64,000 bases of DNA from Epiperipatus broadwayi (Eukaryota; Onychophora; Udeonychophora; Euonychophora; Peripatidae). The stretch lies in the NCBI GenBank assembly GCA_028023455.1, contig JAQFVV010006199.1:5470972-5534971 (forward strand). The letters run 5' to 3'. The notes below the pieces were generated by a model, which searched no databases, was not told where the DNA came from, and saw only the letters and a list, made by a program, of their open reading frames with translations. Numbering within the stretch: position 1 is the stretch's first letter; each line of letters begins with the position of its first letter. A program made the position numbers and the translations under genes. Of the stretch, positions 36,261-47,705 are shown in pieces.

Positions 36261-39129
36261 TTTATTTATAGCTTGATTGTAGTAATTTATTTCCAAGTTA
36301 TTTCGACTTGTCTTCAGTTATAAAATAGACTTAAATTTTATATTTAAAGCTACATGTAGTCAGCTGAATTAAGTGTATTCAATCACTTTTTTTTTTTGCA
36401 AGAAGTATATATTATAGATTAACTGCTTAAAAAAAGTATGATAAACAAGCAATATTAATATAATTAAAATATCCTGATATCACTATTGTAAAATTTATTT
36501 GTACTGACATTATAAGAGCCAGCTAAACTTAAAATAGAACCAAGATTGTGAATACTGCCTAAAAAATAGTAACAGTTTTGAAATTTTTAAATGTTAAAAA
36601 AATAATTATATAGATGAAAGGTTGTCAATGTTATAAAGTAAAATTTGAAAATTATTGTTTAATAAAGCCCATTTTAGTTAGTTGCATTTCTATCAATTAG
36701 GTTCTCATTATATATCATTCTAGGTCAAAAAGACCTCTTTAATTAATTGCTGATTAAGTTAAGTAAGACTGGATGAACTATATTCTGGATAACTAGAAAT
36801 TATTATTGCTTATACATATATATAATACTATGCATACTAATGACTTCAAAATATCAGCACCTAAAGATTATGAATGCAAATCAATTTATTTGTCTACATA
36901 CACAAATTTGAAATACTTTAATAGCTGCTATCTATTTTAATTAATATAGCAAGTGCATTGACTTTTCTCACAAAAATATACTAAAAACTAAAACAAAACA
37001 GTCTTATAAATCCGTTTTTTACTAAATTAGAGCTTCACACTAAAATGATCAGAATCAGATTTATGATGAATCTAATTAAATGATGAAACTATGCTTGACC
37101 AAATATATATTCCTATTATCATCATTATTGCAGAGCTGATAGGTAATGTGAGAGGTTAATGATGACTGAGTTCTACATTAGGTTTGTGATTAAAGACTGT
37201 AGTGTAAAATAAAAATAAATGAGAAAATGAGTAAAAGAAGCAAAGAGGAGACAGAAAAGTTTGTTTATATTAAAGTAATGCTATCCTTTTGACATAGTGA
37301 TATTTTCAACCTATTAAAAAAATTCTCTGTCGGGCATTGCATTTTAGTTTATTCATAATTCTCATGATTGATAATTATTCCATGTGAATCCTATTAGTAA
37401 TGTGTGTTGAGCACAATAGTGACATGATACCTTTATTTTTAAATGCTTTAATTGATTTTGGGAAATCTGTTTGTTAACTTTTGGTCTTTTTTAGATTAGA
37501 ATGAAATTTTAAAATTGAGATTTAATATATTTAAATTCAATAAAATTGCTTGAAAATTGGTATATAATTAAGTTATAACATCTTAATCCATTTGAAACAC
37601 TTATCTTTTCAGTATTTTAACTAATTTGATAGATACGGAACAGAGGACAGGAAAAATATGAAAATTTTTCAATAATTCCATATTTTGCAGTTATTATTAT
37701 CCTTAGAATTTTCATTTGATTTAAATAACAGTCACAAGAAGGCACTTTTTTTTTCTTTTAATTTAATAACATTTTTAAAACTATTTTAAATCCTTAATCC
37801 TATATGTTTTAATATGTAATAATAATAATACATTTTAATTTTTAGCAGAAATATCTATTGATATATATCAACTAAAAGGATTCAGTCAATTTAAAGTATG
37901 ATATAGTTTACATTTTCAATAAATATGCCAATACTAAAAACTTAAAAATAATAGAGATAAAAATTTTTTTTATGACTATTATTTTTAAAAATTGCAGTTT
38001 GGTAATTGTTTATATATAAAAAAAAACATGCAACAGAATATGTTGCAATATTTGTCTTTAGATATTAATCATTCATTATTGTTTCTTTAACTAACCAAAA
38101 CATACATCACATCATTTACTGTTTCAAGTCATTATTTCTTGTTAAGTGAGCTGCAAAATAAAAGTCAAAAGTTAAAAAATGAATGAACATATTAAAATAT
38201 TGTTCATAAATAATTGAATGCATTGTCCCAATTAAAATATCAGTAAAAGTAAAATGTAAATAGCTTCCTCAAACACAATATTTTAAAATTTTCATATTTT
38301 CTTAAAATGGTTTTAATTATAAAGACATCAAAATTCAGTACAATTTCAATTATTGACATAAATGGTTAGAAATTTATAAATATAAAAAATACATTATTAA
38401 AAAAATAGAGAATTTATTTATAACCAAGATAATATAAATAAACTAGTATTGTTATAAAATATTTAAGCATCAGGGTGTAGATTTGCAATGACAGTTCTAC
38501 ATATATAACTTCGTGAGCTTGTTGATTTGTTCCACAAGATAAGTTAAAGTTTTATATATTGTTTAATAACATCTGGATAAAAATTTTTGTTGCTGCAAAA
38601 TATTCGCTTAGTGAGTAGATGAGAAAAGAGAATTGGAACACAGAGAGATAGACTTGATTGGATTTTGAAAAATCAAGAAAAATATTGCTAACATTTAGAA
38701 AATAACTCAATATGCCAATATTTTAAATATAAAATGAAAAAAAAAATAGTGTGTGTGTGTTTACTGAAGGAGGCTTTAAAACCAAGACATGCATAAGATT
38801 AGTTGGATTTTAGAAGATTTGCTATTAAAAAAAAAATTTCAACTTAAGTAAGAGAATTTATTTGAGAAAAAGGATAATGTTTGAGGTGTAAGATTAGGAG
38901 AGCATATATTTATCAATTGCCATTTTAAAAAAAAAAGTTTTTTTTCTTTTATATAAAGCAGTTTGAGAATGGTAAAAAAAATCATAAATTTAAATATACA
39001 ATAGGGGAATTGAAAAATAAAGAAATATGGATTGTATTTGTATCCTACAATGTATGTATGATGGGCAGAAGGAAATTAGGCATACTTTGGAAAAATTTAT
39101 GGTATGTGATAAAGTTTTCTATTTGAAAT
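36261..39129. other. AT-rich DNA, no gene recognised
   Basis: No conserved protein or repeat family was recognised. From about 38630 the plus strand becomes purine-rich, which may be the decayed 5' untranslated part of the LINE that follows, but nothing proves where that element begins. Confidence 0.5.
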
Positions 39130-39980
39130 GCTTAAATAAGACTAGGAGAAGAATGTAAAATGTATATGGTTGAGTAGATCATGTATAAATGTGACAAAAG
39201 AGATGAAAAACTGATTTCTAAGTATAGATAATTTAAAGAAAAAGTCAGGAGAAATGGAGAAAAATATAGATAAGGATAATAGAATAAAATACATATTTAG
39301 TAGAATGACAAGAGATATGGATGACAAAATAAGTAGTGCAAGGAAGATAGACATAGAATAAGTAAGATAGAGGAAGAAGTTAAGGATATAGAAGTAAACT
39401 TAAAAGTGTTAGCCATGAACTGTAACCAGATCAAGGAATTAATGAATATAAATGATAAGCAAGAAATAGGTAAGGAAGACCAGAAAATGAAAAAGAATGT
39501 GATGGATGAAGTAGGGAAAGTAAACTATAAAACAGTTTTGATAGGGAACTCATTAATTAGAGAATGTGGAGATGTAATTGCAAGGTAAAATAGAAATAGG
39601 TATGTAGGAGTATGTTTGTGTGGAGATAGAATTAGGGATGTTACAAATAAGATAAAGAAACAGGAGAGTAGGGATGTTTATATTAGGGTAGGAACAAATA
39701 AATTGTTAGAGCCATCAGAGAAAATAATTGATTAGTAGTTTGAATAAGGTTAAAGGAAGAATAGGGGTAGTTGAATCACTATTAAGATTTGACAATAGAT
39801 ATGTATTAGATAGGGCATATTCTATAAATGAGAGATTGAAAAAATTATGTGAGAAAAATAATGTTATGTTTGTGAATGTGTGGGACTTTTTTATTAGTAA
39901 GAGGGAGTTATGTAATAAAGATGGATTGCACTTACCAAAATAAGGAAATGAAGCATTAGGTTTGATTTATGAAAAAATAT
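39130..39980 (+). pseudogene. LINE ORF1 relic with SGNH/GDSL esterase-like domain
   Basis: The plus strand is purine-rich and encodes a charged, coiled-coil-like N-terminal part (about 39220-39420) and then SGNH-hydrolase motifs. Block I is V-L-I-G-N-S-L-I-R (39520-39560; usual G-D-S, here G-N-S), then G-D-R-I-R-D-V and V-G-T-N-K-L (block III, usually G-x-N-D). After a frameshift come N-E-R-L-K-K-L-C and K-D-G-L-H-L (block V, catalytic Asp-His) at about 39830-39940. Such esterase domains occur in ORF1 of CR1/L2-type LINEs. Stops at about 39586 and 39732 and the frameshift make this copy non-functional. In the first block the residue next to the nucleophile is substituted. Confidence 0.7.
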
Positions 39981-40204
39981 TATAGATTGGGAAACTTATA
40001 AAGGATGGGGAGGGGTATTAAATTATAGTATTGTCGAAAAGGATATGAAGAATAGATAGTATGTAAGAAGTAAACAAAGGGTAGCTGATTCAGATATAAA
40101 TGTAGATGTGGAGAGGGAATAGATCTACAAAACTAGTAATAAACAAGCTAATTACTAATTTAATAGAAAAGAAAGAATCAAGAGAATTTATAAAAGATAG
40201 TAAG

Positions 40205-40930
40205 AAAGGAAGAAATTATTAAAATTGGATATTTGAATACACAAGGTGGTAGGAGACCAGAAAAATGGCTGGAATTAAACAAAGCAGTTAAAAATGAAGG
40301 GCTTGAGGTATTAGTAGTAGTGGAAACACACCTAAGGAAAGAAAAAGGACCTAGACTGGAAAATTTGGTATGGCAAGATATGAATAGAAAAGAAAAAGAA
40401 AAAAGGGGTGGTGGTATAGGAGTTATGTCAAAAAAATACTTAAATACTGTAAAGTGTCAAGAACATTTGTGATCTGAGATAAGGTTAGGAAGACAAGAAT
40501 GGATAGTGACTATAGTGTATATGGCTACCAGAAATAGTCAAACTATAGCAGAGTGGAATAGTAGCATATATGAATGCTTACTTAAGGATATACAGAGTTT
40601 AAAAAAAAGAGGGAATAAAACAATGGTTATAGAGAATATGAATGGAAATATTGAAGAAATTGATGAAATGGATAACAAGAATGGACAGCTTTTGAAATTT
40701 TTTTGTCAGAGAGTGAATTTGAGCATTGGAAATTTATCAAATATTTATGAAGGGTAATACAGTCTAGAAATAATATATTTCACACAATAGATTATGTAGA
40801 AGAAGAGAAAGAGAGACTGAATAAAGGATGGAAAATTAAACTGTTTGATAATAAAGAGAGAGTATGTAATAGTGATCATAATTTCTTTATAATAAAAATG
40901 GTTAGTAATATAAAGGAAACTAGTAATTAA
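40205..40930 (+). pseudogene. LINE ORF2 relic: apurinic-type endonuclease domain only
   Basis: Frames with single breaks encode the APE-type endonuclease order: G-Y-L-N-T-Q-G, V-V-V-E-T-H-L-R, G-G-G-I-G-V (about 40225-40430), W-I-V-T-I-V-Y-M, then E-N-M-N-G-N-I where G-D-F-N-x-x-x is usual, and finally T-I-D-Y-V (about 40785) and S-D-H-N (about 40872). It follows the esterase ORF1 by ~225 bp in the same orientation, so both belong to one element. Similarity stops at about 40930 with no reverse transcriptase. LINEs normally lose their 5' end, so loss of the 3' part must be a later deletion or rearrangement. Confidence 0.75.
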
Positions 40931-42676
40931 AGTAGAAATGATAGTGGCATTCCAATGATTTTTATGGTTAACATTTTTCTTCGTTTAACCTTTCTTTAGC
41001 TTCTATATTCCTTTCTTCACTTAATTTATAATATTTAGATTTATTAAATGATTTTTAAAATATAAAATAATGTCCAGAAAATTTAATATACCTACATAAA
41101 GTATTGATACACATAAGAGAAAATAAACCATGCTTTTTGAAAATTATATTCATGTTCAAAGTACTTTTTATGATATAAAAAACATTTTTCAAGGGAAAAA
41201 ATGTACATTATTGCATTTTATTTTAATAATTAGCTATTAATTCTTCTGAATGAATAAAATAATAATTATTAAAATGAACATTTCCTTATTACGAAATCTA
41301 TTAATTCACAGTGTTTTTAATATATGAATTAATATTTTTAAGATTTTTGACATTAGGGACTTAGAAAGTCCATATTCTAGTTTATTTTTTAAAAACTTTT
41401 GCATATTTTTAATATATCAATGTTATATTAAAAAAATCAAACTTCATTGGTAATATTCAGCACATCATAATGAGATAATTATCTAATGTTTATTACTTAA
41501 AATAACAATGTTATTGTAAATGCTGCCAATGATAATAAAAATAATACATTTAGCTTAAGATATCTTAAATTTGCTTTTTACAACTTCGAATTATGTTTTG
41601 AAATAGTTATTAAAAAGTTTAGCAGATTGAGGATTAATATTTTAATTTTGTTTAAATTTTTGTTAATATTCAAAATAAATTAAATTATATGTGTGTTTCC
41701 TAATTCTTTAGCACTCCATCTTTGGATATAAATACAAATAGCAGTTTTTTAATTCTATTTGTTTTATAAATAATGATATTTTTTTGTCTTTGTCAAATCT
41801 AATTGTTTTTAAATTAAAATAACAATGCGATAAATGCAATTAGTGTGAACAAAAGATTGGTAAATAGTTTTCCGAATAGAATGCTTAAATTTGCTGAGAC
41901 AAAGAATGTTGCATTTAAAAAATAAAAATGAATTATTTCATATTTGGACATTAATAATAATAAAAAAATAGAAAAACTAAGATAAATAAAATTATTTTGA
42001 TTTATTAGTTTAGTTATAAAAATGCTTAGAATTATTAGAAGAGAATAAAATGAGTGAATACGCTCATAATATGAGTCTTTAGAAAAGATTATAATATAAT
42101 TTCGAGAAGATATTTAACAAAAAATACTTGTAGTGAAATTGTAAATTACAACATAATAGTTTGAATAGTGGATTCAAGAACAAAAGCTTTCTGGATTGAT
42201 TTTTAAATAAAAAAAGAAGAAAATGAAAAAAAAAAGAAGCCCAGTTTGCTCAACTGATTGGAATTATTGTTCTCAATTTATCATTTTAGTAACTGACCAT
42301 ACAATTACTTTGTTTGCTTGAGTTAACACAATAATGAAAACAATATACTCAAAGTATTAAAAGCTCCTGAATCAATTTCTCATTGTATTAAGTAAAAACA
42401 AGATCCGTTTGGTCAATCAAATGGAACTGCTGTATTTAGCAAATCGCTTTGTGCTCAAATGCCATTTGATTTTTTAAGAAACGGGCTATAAGATTATAAT
42501 TATTAATAAACAGAATATTATGCAATGTTTATAAAATATATTCATTATAAAATTATATTTAGGTAATTTTAAAAAATCTCAATTGGAATCAATTCAAGTC
42601 ACTATAATTTTTGATTCTACTAGAAATAAACTTTGCAAAGGCATATTTAATTAAAAATGAAATACATACCATCATA
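40931..42676. other. AT-rich DNA, no gene recognised
   Basis: No recognisable coding or repeat family. A short tRNA-promoter-like string (TTTGCTCAACTGATTGG) near 42248 lacks a B box. Confidence 0.5.
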
Positions 42677-42804
42677 AACAGATTACACTGCGCAGTTTGG
42701 TGCAATTGGTAGAGTACCCGACTTGGGATCGATTCTGGCGCTCTAACTTCTCAAGAACTCTCGAACAATAAAGCTTTATTGCAATTTTTTTAAATGAACA
42801 GATT
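42677..42804 (+). mobile_element. tRNA-derived SINE, family P, internally deleted
   Basis: A box GGTGCAATTGGTAGAG, then the anticodon-arm-like CCCGACTTGGGATCG with loop CTTGGGA, which would read UGG (proline). It fuses directly to GATTCTGGCGCTCT, and the body ends AACAATAAAGC and a T run. The B-box region is partly deleted compared with the copy at 31.95-32.1 kb. An 8-bp direct repeat, AACAGATT, flanks it at 42677-42684 and 42797-42804. Confidence 0.75.
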
Positions 42805-43684
42805 GATAGATAAATAAAGCTTTAACTTTTACTTAAATTTTAAAATGATAATTAAGACCAACGGTTTTATTGTTTGAAAGAATACCTAATTTTTAACGTA
42901 AAATCTAAATATCCTGATTTATCATTATTATTAATTTTTTAATAGATATAAATATTCATTCACACACATTACATTTATATGCGGAATAAAAATTCACTGA
43001 TACACAAGAATGTTGTAATTTCACTGCTTAGAATTTAATGAGAAAGTTCATTATTGATTTCGTGCTTTCTTTTTAGTTTTCACTCATAATAGTTATGACG
43101 ATTGCCTTAGGTGGGATAATGCATAATTTATATTTTACCAGCGATTTCCCCGTAAAAGGGAACAAACTTCTTCAAAAGCTAGAAGCAAAAAACAAACAAA
43201 CAAACAAAAACAAATGAAATATATCAGTGACATAAATAAAAGCCAAATTAAATTTATTGCTTTAATATTTTTTTTTTATTCTACTAATTGGTTACAAGAA
43301 CAGAAATAAAAGTCATCTTCTATTGGTAGATTGAATACTTAAAAAAGGTGTGTTTAGAAGTCATAATTTTTTATACATTCTTTTAAATTGTAATGAAAAA
43401 AAAAAATCAGTCAAAATAAATTAGATTATTTAAAAAAGGGTTGAATAGCAATTGAATTAGTATGTTTGGTGGAGGGAAGGATAGAATTTAAATAAGAAAT
43501 ATTGCCTAATTTATCTTGCTTTAATATAAAAATACAAAACTTTTTTTTTTAACGAGGTAAACAGATATAATTACTGATTGCAATGAATAGCAGATAATAA
43601 TTAAAAGAAACATGAATTTAAAAAAAAACTAAATGTTATTACTCGGTATTCTTTATCTAAATAATAATAGTAATATTGTCAAAC
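42805..43684. other. AT-rich DNA, no gene recognised
   Basis: Nothing conserved was recognised. A short (AAAC)n-like run is at about 43190-43210. Confidence 0.5.
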
Positions 43685-43740
43685 ATTGGTGATCGAGAGG
43701 TCACGACAGCTGCTTTACACATAAGAAAAAAAAAATAGCA
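43685..43740 (+). mobile_element. Truncated tRNA-like retroposon related to 28.6 kb copy
   Basis: TTGGTGATCGAGAGGTCACG and ACAGCTGCTTTACAC parallel the A-box half of the 28631-28744 element. A poly-A run follows directly and there is no B box. It is a 56-bp remnant of the same family. Confidence 0.6.
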
Positions 43741-43974
43741 ATAAGCAAACACACATCTAATATTTGTACTTTTGGTTGCTAGTCTTCCTGGGGTAATTAT
43801 TTCATGAATTAAGAGAACAATAGTAATAATTCAACAAAACACTTACTATCTCTCTTACAAAATTTTCTGCTTTTTAAAAAATTATATTTTTGAAAATATA
43901 CAAATGCAAATATTATTTTTAATATATATCCATGTGTAACGATTTCGTTATTCGCGATTAAGAGGGATAAACTA

Positions 43975-44985
43975 ATTTAATCGAATTTATTCTAGAAAAT
44001 TATTTTAATGGTCAGACCAGATCATGATTATATACAAATTTCATGGACCATGGTCACATTTCAGGACCATTAACCTTACACTGATATATCTAAAAAAAAA
44101 TTTCTCATGAATATATATATATATATATATTAGATTTGATAGTTTAAATCTAGGCACCATCCCCCAAAATAGGAATATTCATAGAAAAGATTTAAATTCC
44201 CTTTATGATCAGTATCAATTCTATATAACCATGGCTAGTGCTGTTGATTAGGAATCCCATCTCATTGATTATCAAGTTATGACTTTATCAAAATAAATAT
44301 CATATACATAATCTATTTAACATAATATGAATCATATCAATGTTTATAATATTTATTTACAATATTTCCCCTATTATCAATATTATTTGTTTAATAACTA
44401 GTTTCTATTTGATTTATTATTTATTTATTTCATTTGGAGTGCTCATTTTTCCACTCCATACCCTATCTGTTACAACCGTTTTCCTTTTTATATTATCTGC
44501 CCAATTATTTCTTTGCTTACTATTGCTATTATATGTCTATTCTTATCCGAACCTGTTTTTCACCAGTTTGCCTACTATTTCCTTTATTTATATGTATATC
44601 TAATTTTAAAATTTATTCATTCTTATATTTTTTCTTAACATTATTCCAAAAATCAATTATTACTCTACCAAAATCAATACCTGTTATTATTTTAATTGTT
44701 AGTCTCTTCACTGTTCTTACATTTTCTACCAAATCAAAGATAGTTATTTGTTTTTTTTATATTTTTTTTATGCTGATATGTTGGGAATCAAATATAAATA
44801 ATTTTGCTATAAGTGATAAAAAGAGTAACCTAATTTAATCGAATTTAATCTAAAAAATTATTTTAATGGTTAGATTAGCTCATAATAATATATAAATCTC
44901 AAGAATCTCAGATACATTTCAAGACCATCATCCCCACTTTGATCTAACTTAAAAAAAATCCTCATATATATATTGTAACCTCATA
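43975..44985. repeat. Pair of ~150-bp direct repeats 854 bp apart
   Basis: 43975-44135 and 44829-44985 align over about 150 bp at roughly 75-80% by eye. Both start with TAATTTAATCGAATTTA, continue AAATTATTTTAATGG, and near the end share AAAAAAAATNNTCATNNATATATAT. The ~700 bp between is pyrimidine-rich on the plus strand, giving two long hydrophobic frames at 44340-44838 that are probably shadows of a decayed Lys-rich frame on the minus strand. It could be an old terminal-repeat element or a duplicated flank. No TG...CA ends or target duplication were identified. Confidence 0.5.
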
Positions 44986-45710
44986 TTTAGCCCTGTGAGT
45001 TAAATACAATCTGTAATGTTAAAAACATCAACAAATTAAAAAATCCTTCTCCTTTTTCTTTTAAAAAACTTTATTTTTTATATTAATACTGAACATATAT
45101 ATATAATACAATCTCCAATGTTTCAACTGTTTTATATTCTTACAGTCATTTTCAAGGATCTGCAATAACAACAAGAAATACATATTTATAAATAAAACCT
45201 TAATTACATAAAACTTTCATCTTATATTAACATAAATAGTAACAAACATATTAATTATATTTTACTTACATCTCCCTCCTCTACTTATATTAGTACACTT
45301 CCTTTTATAATGTTGAAAAAAATTTTTTTTAACTTAAAAAACTTCATTGTTATTAAGATATAAAATCTAACTAAGAGTTAAACTGTACAGTTTATTAAAC
45401 ATGTTTGAATATTAATTGTTTAAATAATAATAATTAGCTTATTTGATATTTGTTTAAAAAGTCCAAATTTAATAGTTTAAACCTAGATAAAGGGTAATTT
45501 GAAGTGTGTTATGTTTTAAACTAGTTCAATGAATAAAGTTTTTATTGCTGGTTGTAAAATTTGATTTATGTGTGTTAAAGTTTCTAATAATATACATTTA
45601 AAATAGTATTTTAAAAGATATTAGAGTAATATTTTGTTTAAAGTTAGAATTAAAAAAAATTTGAAATATAAGCATTCTTTATATACATTGAGCTTAATTG
45701 TAAATATAGA
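44986..45710. other. AT-rich DNA, no gene recognised
   Basis: Nothing conserved was recognised on either strand. Confidence 0.5.
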
Positions 45711-47705
45711 TGATTTGAACTCAGACTTTTAAGCACATTTCAACTATCCACACTATCTCATACCATTGATACACATGACCATACACATATAGAAAAGATA
45801 AATAATCACCAGTATATGTATTTTGTGCTGAACCAGCAGTCATCAGTTGGTCCATATTATCATCTCCCCCCATACACATATGCAATAAGTGCTCAGTTTA
45901 TATTAAGATAGCAAATCTTGATCTTTAATGGTTAGGCTTCAATCTATTCCAACTTCCAACTCATCAGTCATCCATATCATTGAAAATCTAATGATGGAAA
46001 ACCCAAATTCCATGCTGATGCCAATATTATTGCCATGCCCATAGTGACCTCAAGTCACTCTGACACCTCATGTACAGGACCTTATCCATTTAAATACATA
46101 GAAGAGGTATGGGAAGGATGCAGTCTTAATATGTAAATATTTGAAATATAGGCATTCTTCATATATTTATGCATAGAAGAGGGATGGGAAGGATGCAGGC
46201 TTAATATGTAAATATTTGAAATATAGGCATTTTTCATATAATTGGAGCTTAATTATAAATATAGGGAATTTGAACTCAGACTTTCAAGTACCCTTCAATT
46301 ATCCACATTACCTCATACCACTAATACATCTGACCACATACATATAGAAAAGATAATAATCTCCATATATATATATATATATTTATATATATTTTATATA
46401 TATATATATATATTTCATGCTGAACCAGCAGTCATCAGTTGGTCCAGATAATAATGTCCAACACACATATGCATAATCAGTTCTCAGTTTCTACTAAGAT
46501 AGCAAATCTTCATACTTTAATGGACAGGCTTCAATCTACTCCAACCTCCAACTCTTCAGCTGTCCATACCATTGAAAATATAATGATGGAAAGCCCAAAT
46601 TCCATGCTGATGCCAAGATTGCCATGTCCATGTTAACCTCAAGTCACCCTGACCTCTCATACATAGGACACGATCCATTTAGATACATAGAAGAGGGATG
46701 GTCAGGATGCAGGCTGAATGTGTAAATATTTGAAATACAGGCATTCTTCATATACCTGGATTTACACATTAAGCCTGCATCCTGACCATCCCACTTCTAT
46801 GTATTTAAATAGATAAGGTCCAGGCATATGAAAAATGCCTGTATAGTTACACAGCACACCTGCATCCTGACCTATGTATTTAATGGATAAGGTCCTATAC
46901 ATGAGAGGTCAGAGTGACATGAGTATGGCAGTATTGGTATCAGCATGGTATGGATGGCTGAAGAATAGGAGGTTGGAGTAGATTGGAACCTATCCATTAA
47001 AGTATGAAGATTTGCTATCTTAATATAAACTGAGCAATGATTATATATATAAATGTGTGAGATGTTAATCTGGATTAATCAATGAGTGCTGGTTCAGCAC
47101 AAAATACATATATTGGTGATTATTTATCTTTTCTATATGTGTGTGGTCATGTGTATCAGTAGTACAAGATAGTGTGGATAGTTGAAGGTGCTTGAAAATC
47201 TAAGTTCAAATTCCCTATATTTACAATCAAGCTCCAAGTATATGAAGAATGCTGTATTTAAATATTTACACATTAAGCCTGCATCCTGCCCATCCTTCTT
47301 CAAGGTATTTAAATGGATAAGGTCCTATACATGAGGGATCAGAGACTTGAGGTCAACATGGGCATGGCAATAATAATGGCATCAGCATGGGATTTGGGCT
47401 TTTCATCATCAGGTTTTTAATGGTATGGATGGCTGAAGAGTTGGAGGTTGGAGTAGATGAAGCCTGTCCATTAAAGTATGAAGATTTGCTATCTTAATAT
47501 AAACTGAGCACTGATTATATATATGTGTGGGAGATGATAATCTGGACTAACTGATGAGTGCTGGTTCAGCATGAAATACATATATTGGTGATTATTCATT
47601 TTTACTATATGTGTGTGGTCATGTGTATCAGTGATATGAGATAGTTTGGATAGTTGAAGGATGCTTGAAAGTCTGAGTTCAAATCCCTATATTTACAATT
47701 TAAAA
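45711..47705. repeat. Composite palindrome, copy 3 (~2.0 kb, two units per arm)
   Basis: The left half contains two head-to-tail units (about 45711-46240 and 46241-46745) and the right half two units in inverted orientation (about 46765-47240 and 47241-47705), with the centre near 46755. Outer ends are GATTTGAACTCAGACTTT on the left and AAAGTCTGAGTTCAAATCCC on the right. It is the same subfamily as copy 1, sharing GGATGCAGGCTTAATATGTA at unit junctions. Part of the third unit (46765-46960) is deleted. A TA-rich microsatellite (46362-46412) has grown inside one unit. No coding sequence was recognised. Confidence 0.85.

Noticed and set aside
44340-44838. Two overlapping hydrophobic frames that look like multi-pass membrane proteins
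   Set aside because: They arise from T-rich plus-strand sequence lying between decayed direct repeats. There are no family motifs, and the opposite strand looks like a decayed Lys-rich frame.
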